Of a DNA stretch of 64,000 nt, positions 43,704 to 55,500 are shown one piece after another (within the stretch, counting starts at the first letter, position 1; every line of letters starts with the position of its first letter). The translations under genes and the position numbers were made by a program. Source of the stretch: Hemerocallis citrina (Eukaryota; Streptophyta; Magnoliopsida; Asparagales; Asphodelaceae); NCBI GenBank assembly GCA_017893485.1, contig CM030361.1, positions 144,770,941 to 144,834,940 on the forward strand, read 5' to 3'. The notes under the pieces were generated by a model that saw only the letters and a program-made list of their open reading frames with translations, did no database searches and was not told where the DNA came from.

Positions 43704-44483
43704 ATGATCAGCATCTCTTGGAATATTCGGGGGATGGGAAGTGTGTCGAAGAAACAAGCATTGTTTCATCTGATTTACTCCTCTCACTCTGATATGATCT
43801 CAATTCAAGAATCAAAACTACAGTCCCCTTCGTCTTCCCTCCTTCGATCGATTGGTGGATCGTTAATCACAAATTGGATATCTCTTGACGCCATAGGGTC
43901 AAGAGGAGGTATCCTCTTTGGGTTTAAAGAGTCCAAGTTCTTCCTCATTTTGATTAGACGCTTAACTTTCTTCCTTGTGGTTCGTCTTCTCTGGATTGAA
44001 TTGAACTGTGATCTCACAGTCGTTTCCGTGTACGGTCCGTCTACAGTGGATCGTCGCGATGTATTTTGGAATGAACTTAATTCCTTCCAAAACAACATTC
44101 AGGGATTTTGGCTTTTTTGTGGTGATTTCAATGTCACCAGATTCTCCTATGAAAGATCGGGTACTTCGGCCTATTCGCCGGATTCCTATCGTTTTAATGA
44201 ATGCATTCGTTCTCTCCATTTGACTGATCTTCCTCTTAACGGCAGATTTTTCACTTGGTCTAATATGCGGTTGTCGCCGTCAATGGCTAAACTCGATCGC
44301 TTTCTGGTTTCCTTTGACTGGATTAACTTCTTCCACAACTCGTTCGCATCGGCTTTGCCTAATCCTTCTTCTGACCACGTTCCTATAGTGTTTTCCTCCA
44401 ACTATAATTTTTCCAAATCTTACAAATTCCGTTTTGAGAAATTTTTGGCTGTGGGACCAAACTTTCATCATTCTCATTACTGA
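43704..44483 (+). pseudogene. LINE ORF2 endonuclease domain
   Basis: APE-type endonuclease beginning MISISWNIRGMGSVSKKQAL. Active-site motifs in order: WNIRG, SIQESKL (the QE of the catalytic Glu), YGPS, GDFNVTRF, FTWSN and the terminal SDHVPIVF (catalytic Asp-His). About 260 residues, the usual length of this domain. The family enzyme nicks T-rich target DNA to start target-primed reverse transcription, consistent with the A-ending 3' tail here. It ends at a TGA (44481-44483), after which the linker toward RT is broken by several stops. Confidence 0.9.
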
Positions 44484-44994
44484 ATGTCTTTCCTCTAATA
44501 TGGGATCCTCCGGGCTAGGGCGTATCCTGATTAAACATCATGCTATCAAATTCGGTAGTAAAATCTGGCATAAAGAGAGAGTGGCCAATGATAGTTTTCT
44601 TTAAAATGTCTTCCTGTCTACCATCGAATCCATTGATCTAATGGAAGAGCTTGGCCCGATCTTTGAATCCCTTCTTTTTGAACGTGCCTCTTGTAAAAGA
44701 GGCTATGCAAAATTTCTCTACAACGATCACATTAAATGGGATCAGAGAGCTAAGCTCCGGTGGCTAAAGGAGGGTGATAGCAACACCTCCTTCTTTCACA
44801 ATTTCGCTTCGCATCGCTAGCATTGCAATTGTATCTCCTCTATCCTTCACAATGGTATCGAATTAACTTCGGACCCAGATATCCATTCTACTTTTCTTCG
44901 TTTCTTTAAATATCTTCTGGGATCTCATAAGCAACACTCGTTTCATCTTGACTGGTCTCTTTTATACGGTCAACACACACATGATCTGTCTAGC

Positions 44995-46274
44995 TTGGAA
45001 GATCCTTTCACTTTAGAGGAGATCAAGTCTGTGGTGTTCTCTTTAAAAAGTGACTCCGCCCCTGGCCCTGACGGGTTCCCAGTCTTTTTTTTCCAACGTT
45101 TTTGGGATTGTCTCAAAGCCGATCTTTTCCAAATGTTCTATGATCTCCACCAAGGAAATTTCTCCTTCGATAGGATCAATTATGCGTATATCGTCCTGAT
45201 TCCCAAATTCTTGGGTGCCAACTCGGTTTCAAACTTCAAGCCTATTAGCCTCCTGAACACGACTTTCGAGATAATCATGAAAGTTCTCTCTTCCCACCTT
45301 AGTGCATTAATTTCTCCCTTGATCGACTCCATGCAATCAGGTTTCATTAAGGATTGTTATATCCTTGATAGCGTGGCGTCGGCCCAAGAAATCATTTCCG
45401 AATGCCATAGATCAAATTCGGAGGCTATCCTGTTAAAATTGGATTTTCAAAAAGCTTATGATAATGTTAGCTGGGACTTCCTTTTTGAAACCCTTTTACA
45501 TCGTGGCTTCGGTCCCAAATGAATCGTTTGGATTAAATCCAGTCTCTTTGCTGGCACCTCGTCCATTTTGATCAATGGTACAGAAGGCCACAAATTCAAG
45601 TGTAAGCATAGTCTTCATCAAGGTGACCCTATCTCCTCCCTCTTATTCTCTCTAGTTGCTGATGTCTTCATAATCTGCTACGCAACGCATGGGAGGCTGA
45701 TGTTATCTAAGGACTTTGGGGTTCTAATAGTTTCCACAGAGTGTTGAACCTTCAATACGTAGATGATACTATTATCTTTGCAAAACCCAACGGATGGACC
45801 CTTCGTAACCTGAAGTTACTCCTTTATGTGTTTGAAAGTATCTCGGGCTTAGTCATTAACTTTCAAAAGTCTTCTGTTCTTTGGCTTGGTGGATCTCAAA
45901 ACCGTCAAGTGGAAATTGCGCAGTTCTTCAACTGTAGTCCGACCTCTTTTCCCATCCATTATCTTGGTATCCCCTTAAGATGGGGGAAGCTTCACAGATC
46001 GGATTGGATGCCGATGATTGAAAAGGTTGAGTCTAGACTCGACCGTTGGTCTGGTAAGCAACTGTCGTGCGGAGGCAGACTTATTCTCGTTAACTTCATT
46101 CTCTCCTCTATCCCTTTATACATGATGTCCTTCTTTTATCTTCCTTCGTGGGTTATTAAGAGGGTTGACCGGATCAGAAGAAACTTCTTCTGGTCAGGTG
46201 TGGATTTGTTTAAACCTGGCTCTCATCTCTGGAACTGGAAGCTCATCTGCACTTCTAAGGCAGCTGGAGGGTGA
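44995..46274 (+). pseudogene. LINE ORF2 reverse transcriptase domain
   Basis: Frame 44995-45522 has SAPGPDGFPVFFFQRFWDCL, AYIVLIPKFLGANSVSNFKP, ISLLNTTFEIIMKVLSSHLS and ILLKLDFQKAYDNVSWDFL (first catalytic Asp). A stop follows at 45522. The next frame includes GDPISSLLFSLVADV at about 45620-45670, and then 45741-46274 has NLQYVDDTIIFAKPNGWTLR with the catalytic YVDD intact, GLVINFQKSSVLWLG and HYLGIPLRWGKL (thumb). The segment between has at least one frameshift. Similarity to plant L1 RT is unmistakable. Confidence 0.92.
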
Positions 46275-47318
46275 GGGGTTCTTAATCTCAAGCACCAAAA
46301 CTTAGCCTTATTAGGCAAATGGTTATGGAGATTTCTTTAAAATGATCACCTGCCCTGGGTTCGAATTATTTCCATTAATTGTTTTTCCCATCGCAAGATG
46401 TGGGATTTTCCGACTTCCCTTTCCCGTAAAGCCTCTTCATTTTGGAAAGGGGTCTGGAAAGTAGCCGGCTCGTTCCGTTGTGGTTTAGCCCACGAGTGCA
46501 CAGATGGATCCAAGACCAAATTCTGGGATGATCTATGGTTTGGTAATATCAAGCTTGCTTCAGCTTTTTCCTCACTCTATCAGTTAGCGTCTAACCCCTC
46601 GGCCTTGGTTGAGGATTATGTTGTTATTATCAATAACCAAAATTTCTGATCGATCCCTTTCACATGCGTGCTCTCTCCGCCGCTCTTGCTTCAGCTCCAA
46701 GAGCTCTTCGACGGTATTAACCATTACCCATGGCTTCCGTCTGAAGACTTCAAATGGAGGTGGACCAACTCGGGTAATTACTCAGTTAAATTCTTCTACA
46801 ATTTCCTCAACTTCGGAGGGATTACCTCCCCGGTTGCTAAGCCATTATGGAGCAATTGTGCACCACACAAATCCAAAAATTTAACCTGACTAGCGCTGAA
46901 CAATAAGCTTCTTACTGTTGATGTTCTCAACAAGATGAACCTTGCCTTAGGCCAATTATGTGTGTTATGTTCCTTACATCATGAGGATGCCAATCATCTG
47001 TTCCTGAAGTGTCCATTTATCCAACCGTTATGGAGGATTGCTGTCATAGCTTGGCAAGCGCCGACTATCCTTAGCAATTTCTTGTCCTATTGGAAGGCTC
47101 AACCCCTCATAAAAGAATTTCGCAAATCTTGGATTCTTTCAATTATTGCGATCATTTGGGTTATTTGGTTGGTTCGGAACAAACATATTTTTTCGCAATC
47201 TATTATCGATGATTTTCTTTTCTTTTCTAAATTTTGGCCTTCCACTTTATCTTATGAGGCGTTACATTTAAATCGCCTGGATGAGGCGATTACTATTTTA
47301 CATTCTTCTAGCACTTAA
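46275..47318 (+). pseudogene. LINE ORF2 C-terminus with zf-RVT domain
   Basis: Continues the RT C-terminal region (GVLNLKHQNLALLGKWLWRF near 46278, broken by stops). The zinc-binding domain found at the end of plant L1 ORF2 follows in 46668-46889 (DFKWRWTNSGNYSVKFFYNF) and 46935-47318 (LCVLCSLHHEDANHLFLKCP, then IAIIWVIWLVRNKHIF). The C-x2-C...H...C pattern in VLCSLHHEDANHLFLKC is the zf-RVT signature. The ORF ends with TAA at 47316-47318. Confidence 0.85.
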
Positions 47319-48605
47319 TCATTTTTGCTCGGCGCCATTGCTGACTTACTTCTCTTTTGACTTCCTTTGCAGATCTATTTTTATCTTAGCCTCCTGCTCT
47401 GAAGGGTATTTTGGTTTGCATTTCTTTTTTATGTTGTTAGCACTGCGTCCTCTCCTGATTCTCCCTAATGGGCTATTTTCAGTTCTCTTTTGATGTCGGT
47501 TACTACCGTATGTTGGTATACTTTTTGGTGCACTGTTGTTGGGCAGGTTTGTTCTTCTTGGTGGTTGGTATTTCCCTTTAGTTTGGAGGACTTGTGTTGG
47601 TTGTTTCTGCCTGGGCATGGTCGCCTTGGGTTGATGTATTTATGGTTTATTTCTGGTGTTGTTAGCTTTTCTTGTGCTTGATTTTAGTGGGAGTCTCCTT
47701 CTTGAGACTTTGCGTTGTTTGGATTTGTGCTGTTTTTTCATTTTCTTAGCTTTCGCGGTGGTAGCGCTGAGCTTTCCTTTTGCACTTGCTGTTACCGGAG
47801 TGCTTTGGGATTGTTTCCTGATCGACTCTCCAGTATCGGTCTGTGTGATTTGTTTGCTTTTCGGCTGGGGGTGCCATTTGCTCTGATACTGGTTCTGGGT
47901 TACCGGAGAGTCTTTTTATTATTTGAGGCTCACGTTTCTTTTATCTATGCCTGGCCTGTATTGTAGCATTCTCGTATTTTTTTAGCGTTTTTGTTTCTTT
48001 CCTTCTGGGGTGCACGGTGTCCTTGGCGGTGGATGTTGAGCTGGTGACCTCCCTTCTTTGTGGGGGTCATAGCTCTGGATTGTTTGAGGTTACATTTTGG
48101 TGGTCTTCGTGCTGGTATTGCATTTGGTTTTCTTCCTCTACCTCCTGGACTCTGTGGTTGGGCAGTTGCTCCTGCATGCCTCACGACTGTGCACTGTTTT
48201 TTTCGTGCCTGGGTGGCTTTGGATCTGGTGGAGAGAGTTCGGCGGCAGGTCCGACCGCTTCGTTGGTTTGGTCGCTGCCCCGCTGCTCCTCAGTGCTGTA
48301 GTCCCAGGGGGGTTGATTCTATCTGTTTTTCCATTTCGTTGGAGGTGGTCGGTTTTAGGCCTCTGTCATTGTTGGCGGGGGTGCGCTCGGATCCTGCCTC
48401 TGCGGTGGCTGCTCGCGTTCCTTGGCTTTGAGTTTTCCGCATTTGCCGCTAGGCAATTTTATCAATTGCTTATGTATCTAGTTGTTTTGTTTATTGTTGT
48501 GGTGTTTAATTTTACTCCCGGTACAATTGTATCTATTTGTACTCTTTTGGATTATTATATATATCGGGCTGGAATCGTTAGATTCTATCCTTCTCTTCAA
48601 AAAAA
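47319..48605 (+). other. Long 3' UTR of the LINE
   Basis: About 1.29 kb of T/G-rich sequence after the ORF2 stop, ending atatatatcgggctggaatc, a short tract and the A run. The many open frames (for example 48097-48636) come from its base composition and have no domain. I see no further gene. Confidence 0.7.
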
Positions 48606-48617
48606 AACTACTATAAT

Positions 48618-49441
48618 AGAAGAGTTGGAGTTGTAAATCTATCTACTTACATGCAACGCACGTGCAACTCCAACACTCTCATTATAGTCTTCACATTTAC
48701 TTTTAAAAATATATAATCTTATTTATAAAGACATGCATCGCACGTGTAAATCAGAATTTTTACTTTAATTTTTTCAAAAAAAATAATACGTGCATCGCAT
48801 GTGTAAATTACTATTGTATATAAATAGAGATAGCTGTATAAGTGTAATGTACAGTTTACAGGTTAGTAAAAAAGATAAAATAATATACATACATTCTGAC
48901 TAGTTTTTGCCTGAGCTAAGGGAAAATTTTAGTAAAATCAACCCATATTTTGTAATATTTTGTTAGTGTGTAGATAACTCACTCCACCTTTTTTTCAGGT
49001 TGATATACTATGGAATTAAACTTGTTGTAATTTGCAACCTGGTCAATTACTTCATTAAATTTAAGGTGTTTGAACAGTTATACCCATATGGTAAGTGACA
49101 GAAAACTCACCCCATTTTTCTGATTGGGTTTTTTAAAATTTTAAAATTTTTAATCATTATAAGACCATCTCCTCCAAATAATTTTTAATTCTTTTAATTA
49201 ATATATAATTGTTTAATCATAAAAAAAAATTATAGGAGTAGTTTAGAAATAAATATCTAGAAAGAATGGAAATAGTGACATGACTACCAATGGGACGGAG
49301 GTGGGAAAATTGCAATTAATTTAGTTCAATAGTATATAACAATTAATTTAAAAAAATATGAGGTAAGTTATCTGCAAACTTGCAAAACATGTAGTGGGTT
49401 TACTAAAAAAAAATTATTTCCCTAACCCATAAATATATATA
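48618..49441. other. AT-rich flank with repeated CATGC(A/G)TCGCACGTG-like tracts
   Basis: No gene. Three tracts (about 48651, 48732 and 48790) share a form close to catgcatcgcacgtgtaaa. They resemble the hairpin cores of Helitron-like 3' ends, but none is followed by a CTRR terminus, so I do not call an element. Confidence 0.5.
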
Positions 49442-49799
49442 GAGAAATTTTCGGTTGCACACTACTTTGGTGAGCACTCCGTAAGCACTCACGAAATAGA
49501 GCACCTATGACAAATCTGAACCGCTTATATTGTTCTATATACCTAAGATAGCCTAACAATAAAAAATTAATTAATTTGAAATTTATTTATCCATGATTTA
49601 CATCATCACAAAATTGTATGGCTAAAAATTCTAACAGCATGATGGATGGGCAAATGAACTTCAAATTACTTGATTTTTTATTGTTAGGCTATCTTAGGCA
49701 TATAGAACAATATGAGCGGTTCGGATTTTTCATAGGATCTTTATTTCATGAGTGCTCACGGAATGCTCACCAAAAATAGTGTGCAACCGAAGGGGACTC
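49442..49799. mobile_element. Foldback MITE with 9-bp target duplication (Mutator-type)
   Basis: The 358-bp element is nearly a complete inverted repeat. The left arm (gagaaattttcggttgcaca, then ctttggtgagcactccgtaa, to about 49590) matches the inverted right arm (about 49650-49799). The flanks atatatata at 49433-49441 and 49800-49808 form a 9-bp duplication, the length typical of Mutator-like insertions, though its simple sequence makes it weaker evidence. It encodes no protein. Its transcript would fold into a long hairpin. Confidence 0.75.
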
Positions 49800-49964
49800 A
49801 TATATATAATATAAATATAAGGTATATGCTATATAATGCTTGTTAATTTTTTCTTCTTCTTCTAGTGAATCCTGAACTTCTACCAAGAGAAACGATAACT
49901 AAATGGTCAAAAATTATGTTCTTGTAGTCATCTACACATGTCTAATTATCTATCAATAATTTTA

Positions 49965-50456
49965 GGAATAAATTTCAGTTAACCATAGTGTAATTTAGGG
50001 CTTTGGCAGTTTACCACACTATTTTATTTTATTTTTTGGCATTAAACCATACCGAAGTTTTTTTTTTTTACGTTTTGGTGTACTCAGCACATAAAAAAAA
50101 TGCACAAACGGCAATAAAAAATTATGAAACTTTGCATGTAGGTCGAATTCACCAAACAAAAGTTAACCCAACTTGTAGAAGTGAGTTTAGACTCATGATT
50201 TGCGAGATACAAGCAAAAACAATATAAAGTGATACATTACCATATCTCGCAAACCGTGAGTCAAAAATCACTTCTACAAGTTGGGTTAGCTTGTCTTTAG
50301 TGAATTGGAACTACTCGCAAAGTTTCATAATTTTCTATTACCATTTGTGAAATTTTTCAAGCGCGGAGTATCCCAAAATGCCAAAAACAATTGACCTCAG
50401 TAGGGTTAACTGCCAAACTACAAAACTTGAGTAGGGTTAACAGAAATTTATCCTCA
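49965..50456. mobile_element. Second foldback MITE-like element
   Basis: About 490 bp. The ends aggaataaatttcagttaacc and, inverted, aggataaatttctgttaacc pair, as do interior arms such as acccaacttgtagaagtga with tcacttctacaagttgggt. The centre is near 50225. The outer boundary is uncertain by several bases and no target duplication is obvious. It encodes nothing recognisable; the open frame 50003-50227 is one arm of the hairpin. Confidence 0.65.
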
Positions 50457-50489
50457 TTTAAGATACATGGTCTTCTCATCAATATAGAA

Positions 50490-50520
50490 CTAGTATAACC
50501 ATGTGCAATATATTGCACAT
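50490..50520 (-). other. Helitron-like 3' terminus with perfect hairpin
   Basis: On the minus strand, the perfect 20-nt palindrome atgtgcaatatattgcacat (50501-50520) is followed 7 nt later by CTAG and then T. This matches the Helitron 3' end layout (hairpin, short spacer, CTRR, target T). The matching 5' TC end would lie to the right and was not identified. Confidence 0.5.
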
Positions 50521-50895
50521 AATTTTTAAAAAGGAGGAAGTACCTATTGGCACCTACAGTTTATAGAAATTATCTACACACACCTAAAGTTTCTAAATAC
50601 CTTAATAGCACCCAAACTTTTATAAATTGGACCTACAGGCCCTCGCCGTTTAATTCACAGTTAAGTTAGGGGAATATTCTGGGAATATACCTCTTAACGG
50701 GTTTAGACCCATTAAGGTGCATATGAAATTACAAAAATACCCCCCCCCCCCCCTTCTTCATCAGTTCTGTTGCTATTTGTTCTTCCTTTTTTAAACCCTA
50801 ACCCATTTTTCTCAATCTCATTCTCAAATCAATTCCCAAAATCACTGCTTCTCACAAATTTCTTGACCACATCTAAGCTCTCTTCTCTGCCCATC

Positions 50896-51309
50896 ATGTT
50901 TGCCACCAGTTCTTTTTGTGAATCACCGACGCAGAATGGATTGATGTGCCACTGCGAACGCCCAGATTGTCGAGTGTGTGAGAGGTAGGAATAAAGGTAG
51001 GTTATTCTACTCTTGTCTAAATTACAAAGGCAAAGATGAGCGTGGGTGAATTTTTTTAGGTGGGTATCAGTTAACAATGAAAAAGATGAGAAAGAGATGG
51101 GGTTGGTGGAGTTGAAGGAAACTTTGTGTGAGCAAAAGGAGATTTTGAAATCAATGAAACAACATATGGATGTTAAATTCGCTGCGAAGCTTCTTCAGTT
51201 GGAGACTAGTATCAGTGGCTTGACATCATTGTTTCGCAGCTGTTTTGTTCTGTTTGTTGTATTTATTGTTGTTCTTAATGCAATGCATATCATGTATGAC
51301 AGATGTTGA
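50896..51309 (+). pseudogene. GRF-type zinc-finger protein with coiled coil and TM segment (broken)
   Basis: Start at ATG 50896 (MFATSSFCESPTQNGLMCHC). Zinc-finger GRF features are spread over three frames: the CHC ... C cluster (LMCHCERPDCRVCER), then GRLFYSCLNYKGKDERG at about 51000-51048, then FFRWV at 51052. The last zinc-binding Cys codon is TGA (51047-51049), and the exon before it ends in TAG. The C-terminal part is intact: a coiled coil (VELKETLCEQKEILKSMKQH, KLLQLETSISGLTSLF) and a hydrophobic segment (CFVLFVVFIVVLNAMHIM) like a membrane anchor. Small proteins of this plan (At4g04775-like, from memory) are numerous in plant genomes. It points toward the MULE transposase gene (convergent, 1.2 kb apart). 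Confidence 0.65.
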
Positions 51310-52533
51310 ATATGCGTAGTGTAAGAATTTCATTTGTTGATGGAATATGATGTAACGAATGAATGTATCTTTATGAAGGGCGAATTATCATGGCTGAATG
51401 TATCTTTTTGAATGGCTGAATGAATGTAAGATTAATTGAACACAGTTTGAATGAATGAATGGATGTATCTTTTTTGCAATGAGAAGCAGTAGTTTTGTGT
51501 TGTGCAATATTTGATACTGGGTTTGTGATTTGGTTGTGTACCTTCATGTCATTTAGAATGCTTTCAGATGTGAATATTGAGAGAATGTTTTGAAAATGCA
51601 TTCATTCAAATTTGTTTGAGAATGTATTCAAATACTAAGAATACACTCAGAATGCATTCGAGATATGTTTGTGTATATACAGTAACGAGTATGTAGTGAG
51701 AATACATTTACCCATTGTTATGAATATGCATCAGTTGTAGAGGAGGGTTCTGAACAAGCAATTAGACATCATACATGATGAACAAAATAGTCAATACATC
51801 CTGAAAATAGAGAGACAATTTGAATTATCATGAATGAATGTATCGCATATGGAACACAGTTTGAATAAATGAATGTATCTTTTTTTGGCAATGAGAAGTA
51901 GCAATTGAAAATATGCAGCACTTGAAAATGCATTCATTTTTTTTTAACATATTGAAAGTAGCAGTCAAAAGTACATTGAAATTAACAGTTGATAATGCAT
52001 TGCATTGACATTAGCAGTTGAAGTAGCATATTTGAACATATTGATAATGCATTGAAAATACATTCAAATTTTGTTGCAGCAAAGCACTAAGAAGGCATTC
52101 ACAAAGCAATGAGTATTCATTGAAATTAACAATAAATATGCAGCAATATTATAGGATGGTGCAGCACAACAATCAGAAAACCTGCAAATAGAGAATGAGA
52201 AAAAAAATTTGGATTGGCTTATATACCGTAAACTGAGAAAACACAAAACTGAGAGATAACCTTGCATTTATTGTGAAAGCATAAAGCCTGATGCATACAA
52301 ACACCATACATAAGTCTGATAATAGTTTAGCCAAATCCTTATCATAGTTTAACCCTGATGAACAAAATAGTCCAACCCCAAACATGAAGCAAATATGCAT
52401 TCATATGGTTTACATTTAACGTTTTAGCTTCATTATGATACATAAATTGATAGAGTACCAAGTCTGAAAGTATACAGCAGCCTAAATTGTTGGTGATAAA
52501 GGCAAATATTACAAGACTAATTTTTTTCTATTA
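51310..52533. other. AT-rich spacer between the convergent GRF and MULE genes
   Basis: Contains many short related pieces such as gaatgaatgtatcttttt and aatgcattcaaa but no gene. It would hold the 3' UTRs of both convergent genes if they belong to one element. Confidence 0.5.
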
Positions 52534-55500
52534 CATCCCAACACTGCCTCTTCCCCCCCTGACTCTCCCACCACTGCCGCTGAGAGGTACAGTCCTCCCC
52601 CTCCCTCTCCTTGAAATTATTGGTTGTCATGGTTGTGAAGGTGGTGATATTTGAATTGGTGGCCAGTGACTCTCATTTCCTTCTGATTGTACTTCTGCAA
52701 CACTTCCTTGAGATTGGATTTCATTATCCTCATTTGCAACTATAAAAAGTATCAGTAGTTATTTGATGTCAGTACATAAATATATGAGGCTACTGTATAG
52801 TGTGAAGATAGTAGTAAATACCTCCTACACCTTGTCTGCCTGTCCCTCTCCCTACATCAGCCCCTCTTCTGCTACGCAAGCCATGCTTGGAACCTCTCCT
52901 AGCAACATAAATGTAGAATAAGACTAAGTATAAGTAAGGACAATTTATATTGTGTCATAACTGTTTAATTTACCTATGCAATGTTTCTACGGATGATTGA
53001 CTAGGCAAGCCAACATTAGATGAAGTTTCATCCACTCCTCCAACAACTTGGTTAATTGGTGCCTTACAAGTAGATTTGTTGTGATTGCTTCCGAGATATC
53101 TACTACATGTCATTTTCCTCTTCGACAATTTGTGGGCTCCAACATCATATTCATCTCTTGGTTTAATTCTCTTTGTTTTTGGTCTTCCTCTTGGTCTCCT
53201 AGTATGTGGTGGGCCAACAGTATACCCAATCTCTTAATGCTGCCATTGAGCCTTACACAGAAGTGGTGCTATTGAGTACTGATATGCTAGTTTGTACCTG
53301 ACATTGGTGTACAAAATAGTCAAAAAAGAGTACCAAGGATGTGGTTCTATAATTTGCCTTCAATTGGTACAAGTGCTGCTAACAAAAAAAAGTGATACAA
53401 GCAAAAGTATATATCTGTCAATATTGAAATATGAATCCACATATGCAATCCAATCTACTCTGACCTTTGTGCATATGATCTCAGCTGCGTGTATGCAAGG
53501 CATACTAGTTAGCTTCCATTGTTTGCATGTGCAGATCTGTCTACCATGTCAAGCACCTCTCTTCTGTCTACACTCTCAACCTCTGCATACCTTTCATCTG
53601 ATTTTCTAGCGATCCACCCACCAACCTTCTTACTTATATCTCTGATGTATCTGTCTGCCATTGGTTTGAGCACCCCCTTCCATCTTCTAGCAATCTGCCT
53701 TCTCAATGTCATCTTCTCCATTATTTTGATCCTCACACTGTCTATAAGATCAACAACTGGACGATATCTTGCGTCCAATATCCATGCATTGAAACTCTCT
53801 GCCAGGTTGTTTGTAATATAATGTTGCCTTGCTCTGGGAGTGAATTGGTTTCTACTCCAAAGGTGCGTCTGTCTCTCTAATGCAGCTGCAACTTCAACTA
53901 AAATTCTCCTCAGTTCTCCCATATCCTCATCATATTGCATCACTGTGTACGCTTTAGCAGCTCTCCAAACCAACATTTCAAATATTTCACCTGAGAAATT
54001 CTTTTTAAAAATTTTCCATAGATGTCGAACACAACATCTATATTCTGCATTAGGCAACAACAATGACACAGCTTCTTGTAACCCCTTCTCCTGATCACTC
54101 ATTATGGAAATATGTCCCATACCATTTCCAATAGCTTCTTTCAGATTTTGAAGAAACCAATGCCAAGAATGTAGATTCTCTGATTCTACTACTGCAAAAG
54201 CTACTAGGTACAACCCATTATTACCATCAAGTGCATTAGCAGCAAGCAAAGTCCCCAAATACTTACCTCTTAGATGACAGTCATCAAGGGCAATGTATGG
54301 TCTACATCCTAACTTAAACCCATCTGCACATTGTTTGAAAGACACAAACATCCTATGAAAAGATTTATCATTCTCTAATTCAATTTCAATGTGACTACCT
54401 GGGTTTCTTGCCTTCAGTTCAGCTCTCAAAGAGTACACAGGTTGTAGCTCTTCTCAATGTTCCCAAAAAGTTGCTGTCTGGCATCTTCCCTTCCCCTCCG
54501 AGCTTGTTTGTATCCAACCTTCAATCCGTATTTGTTGTCAATAAATTTAGCAATGTCGGTAAGCCTCATATTAGGATTTGCTTTCACATCACCCTTAATT
54601 ATCTTTGCAATCCAAAATTTTGTTGCAGCTCTATTCCCGCCCTTATTTATTCTCGTGCAAGTATGGGCATCATTGTACTTCCTCACTTCAAATGTCTTCT
54701 TGTCCTGCATCCTATCAGCTCTAATTCTCCATGGACATTCCTGCATCCCATATATTGCAACAATTGCAGTGTTGTCATTCTTCTTCAACCAATATGCAAA
54801 ATTGTTTTGTATACTGTATTGTTTCAATGTCATTCTAAATGTGTAGCTGTTTGAAAATTTGCTGCCAATTTCAAAATGAGGGCATTGGATATCTACTTGT
54901 TCACCCCACACTGGACCTAAGCGCTCTTGTACAGATCCTGAACTCATCTCTGCCTCTGCTTCTCTGCTCACATTCTCCTCACCCTCACAGTCTTCTTCTT
55001 CAGCTGCTTCTTCTTCTTCAAACTCACTGTGAAAAGAATGGTATGAATCTTCAGAATAGCAATCATCTTCTTCATCATTTGCAACTTTCAAATTTTCTAT
55101 ATGTATTTCTTTTTCCTCACCATCTGCATCACCATCAGTGCCTTCATTTTCAACATAATCTGGGTCTTCACTATCATTATCCTCATAATCAGCCTCATAA
55201 AACTGTTGTAGTGATGTCTTTTGCCCTTGAATCTGTACATGTTCAATATCTTGATCAGCATTGCCTTATGCTTGTTCATCAGCTTGATCTGGATTGCCTT
55301 CATCTTGTTCATTAAGTTGATATGCATTGACTTCTGCTTCATCATTTCCCTCATCTGCATTGCCTTCTACTTGTTCATCTGCTACTTTAGATTTTGCCAC
55401 AAAACTAGATATGTCATTAGGGAATCCAATCTGCCTCACATAAGAATCTTCATCATCACTCAATACAACCAACTGCTCAGAGGAAATGGGTCCACAGCAT

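Larger units (their letters stand above)
40465..48617 (+). mobile_element. Full-length L1-type LINE retrotransposon
   Basis: The element body is 40477-48605, flanked by the 12-bp target duplication aactactataat at 40465-40476 and 48606-48617. The 3' end is an A run (48599-48607) that overlaps the duplication. The order is a C/T-rich 5' UTR, ORF1 with two zinc knuckles, ORF2 with endonuclease, RT and zf-RVT, and a 1.3-kb T-rich 3' UTR. There is no RNase H domain, as in most plant L1s. Both ORFs have stops and frameshifts. The full length and visible duplications suggest moderate age. Confidence 0.93.

Noticed and set aside
47281..48636. Many hydrophobic open frames after LINE ORF2
   Set aside because: T/G-rich 3' UTR yields Leu/Phe/Val-rich frames by chance.
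40430..48850. LINE inserted inside a larger Helitron
   Set aside because: Left flank tctatctata and right flank hairpin-like tracts are suggestive, but no CTRR end follows the hairpins near 48651-48810.
50740..50756. Poly-C run of about 14
   Set aside because: Simple homopolymer; possible sequencing length error, no biological claim.
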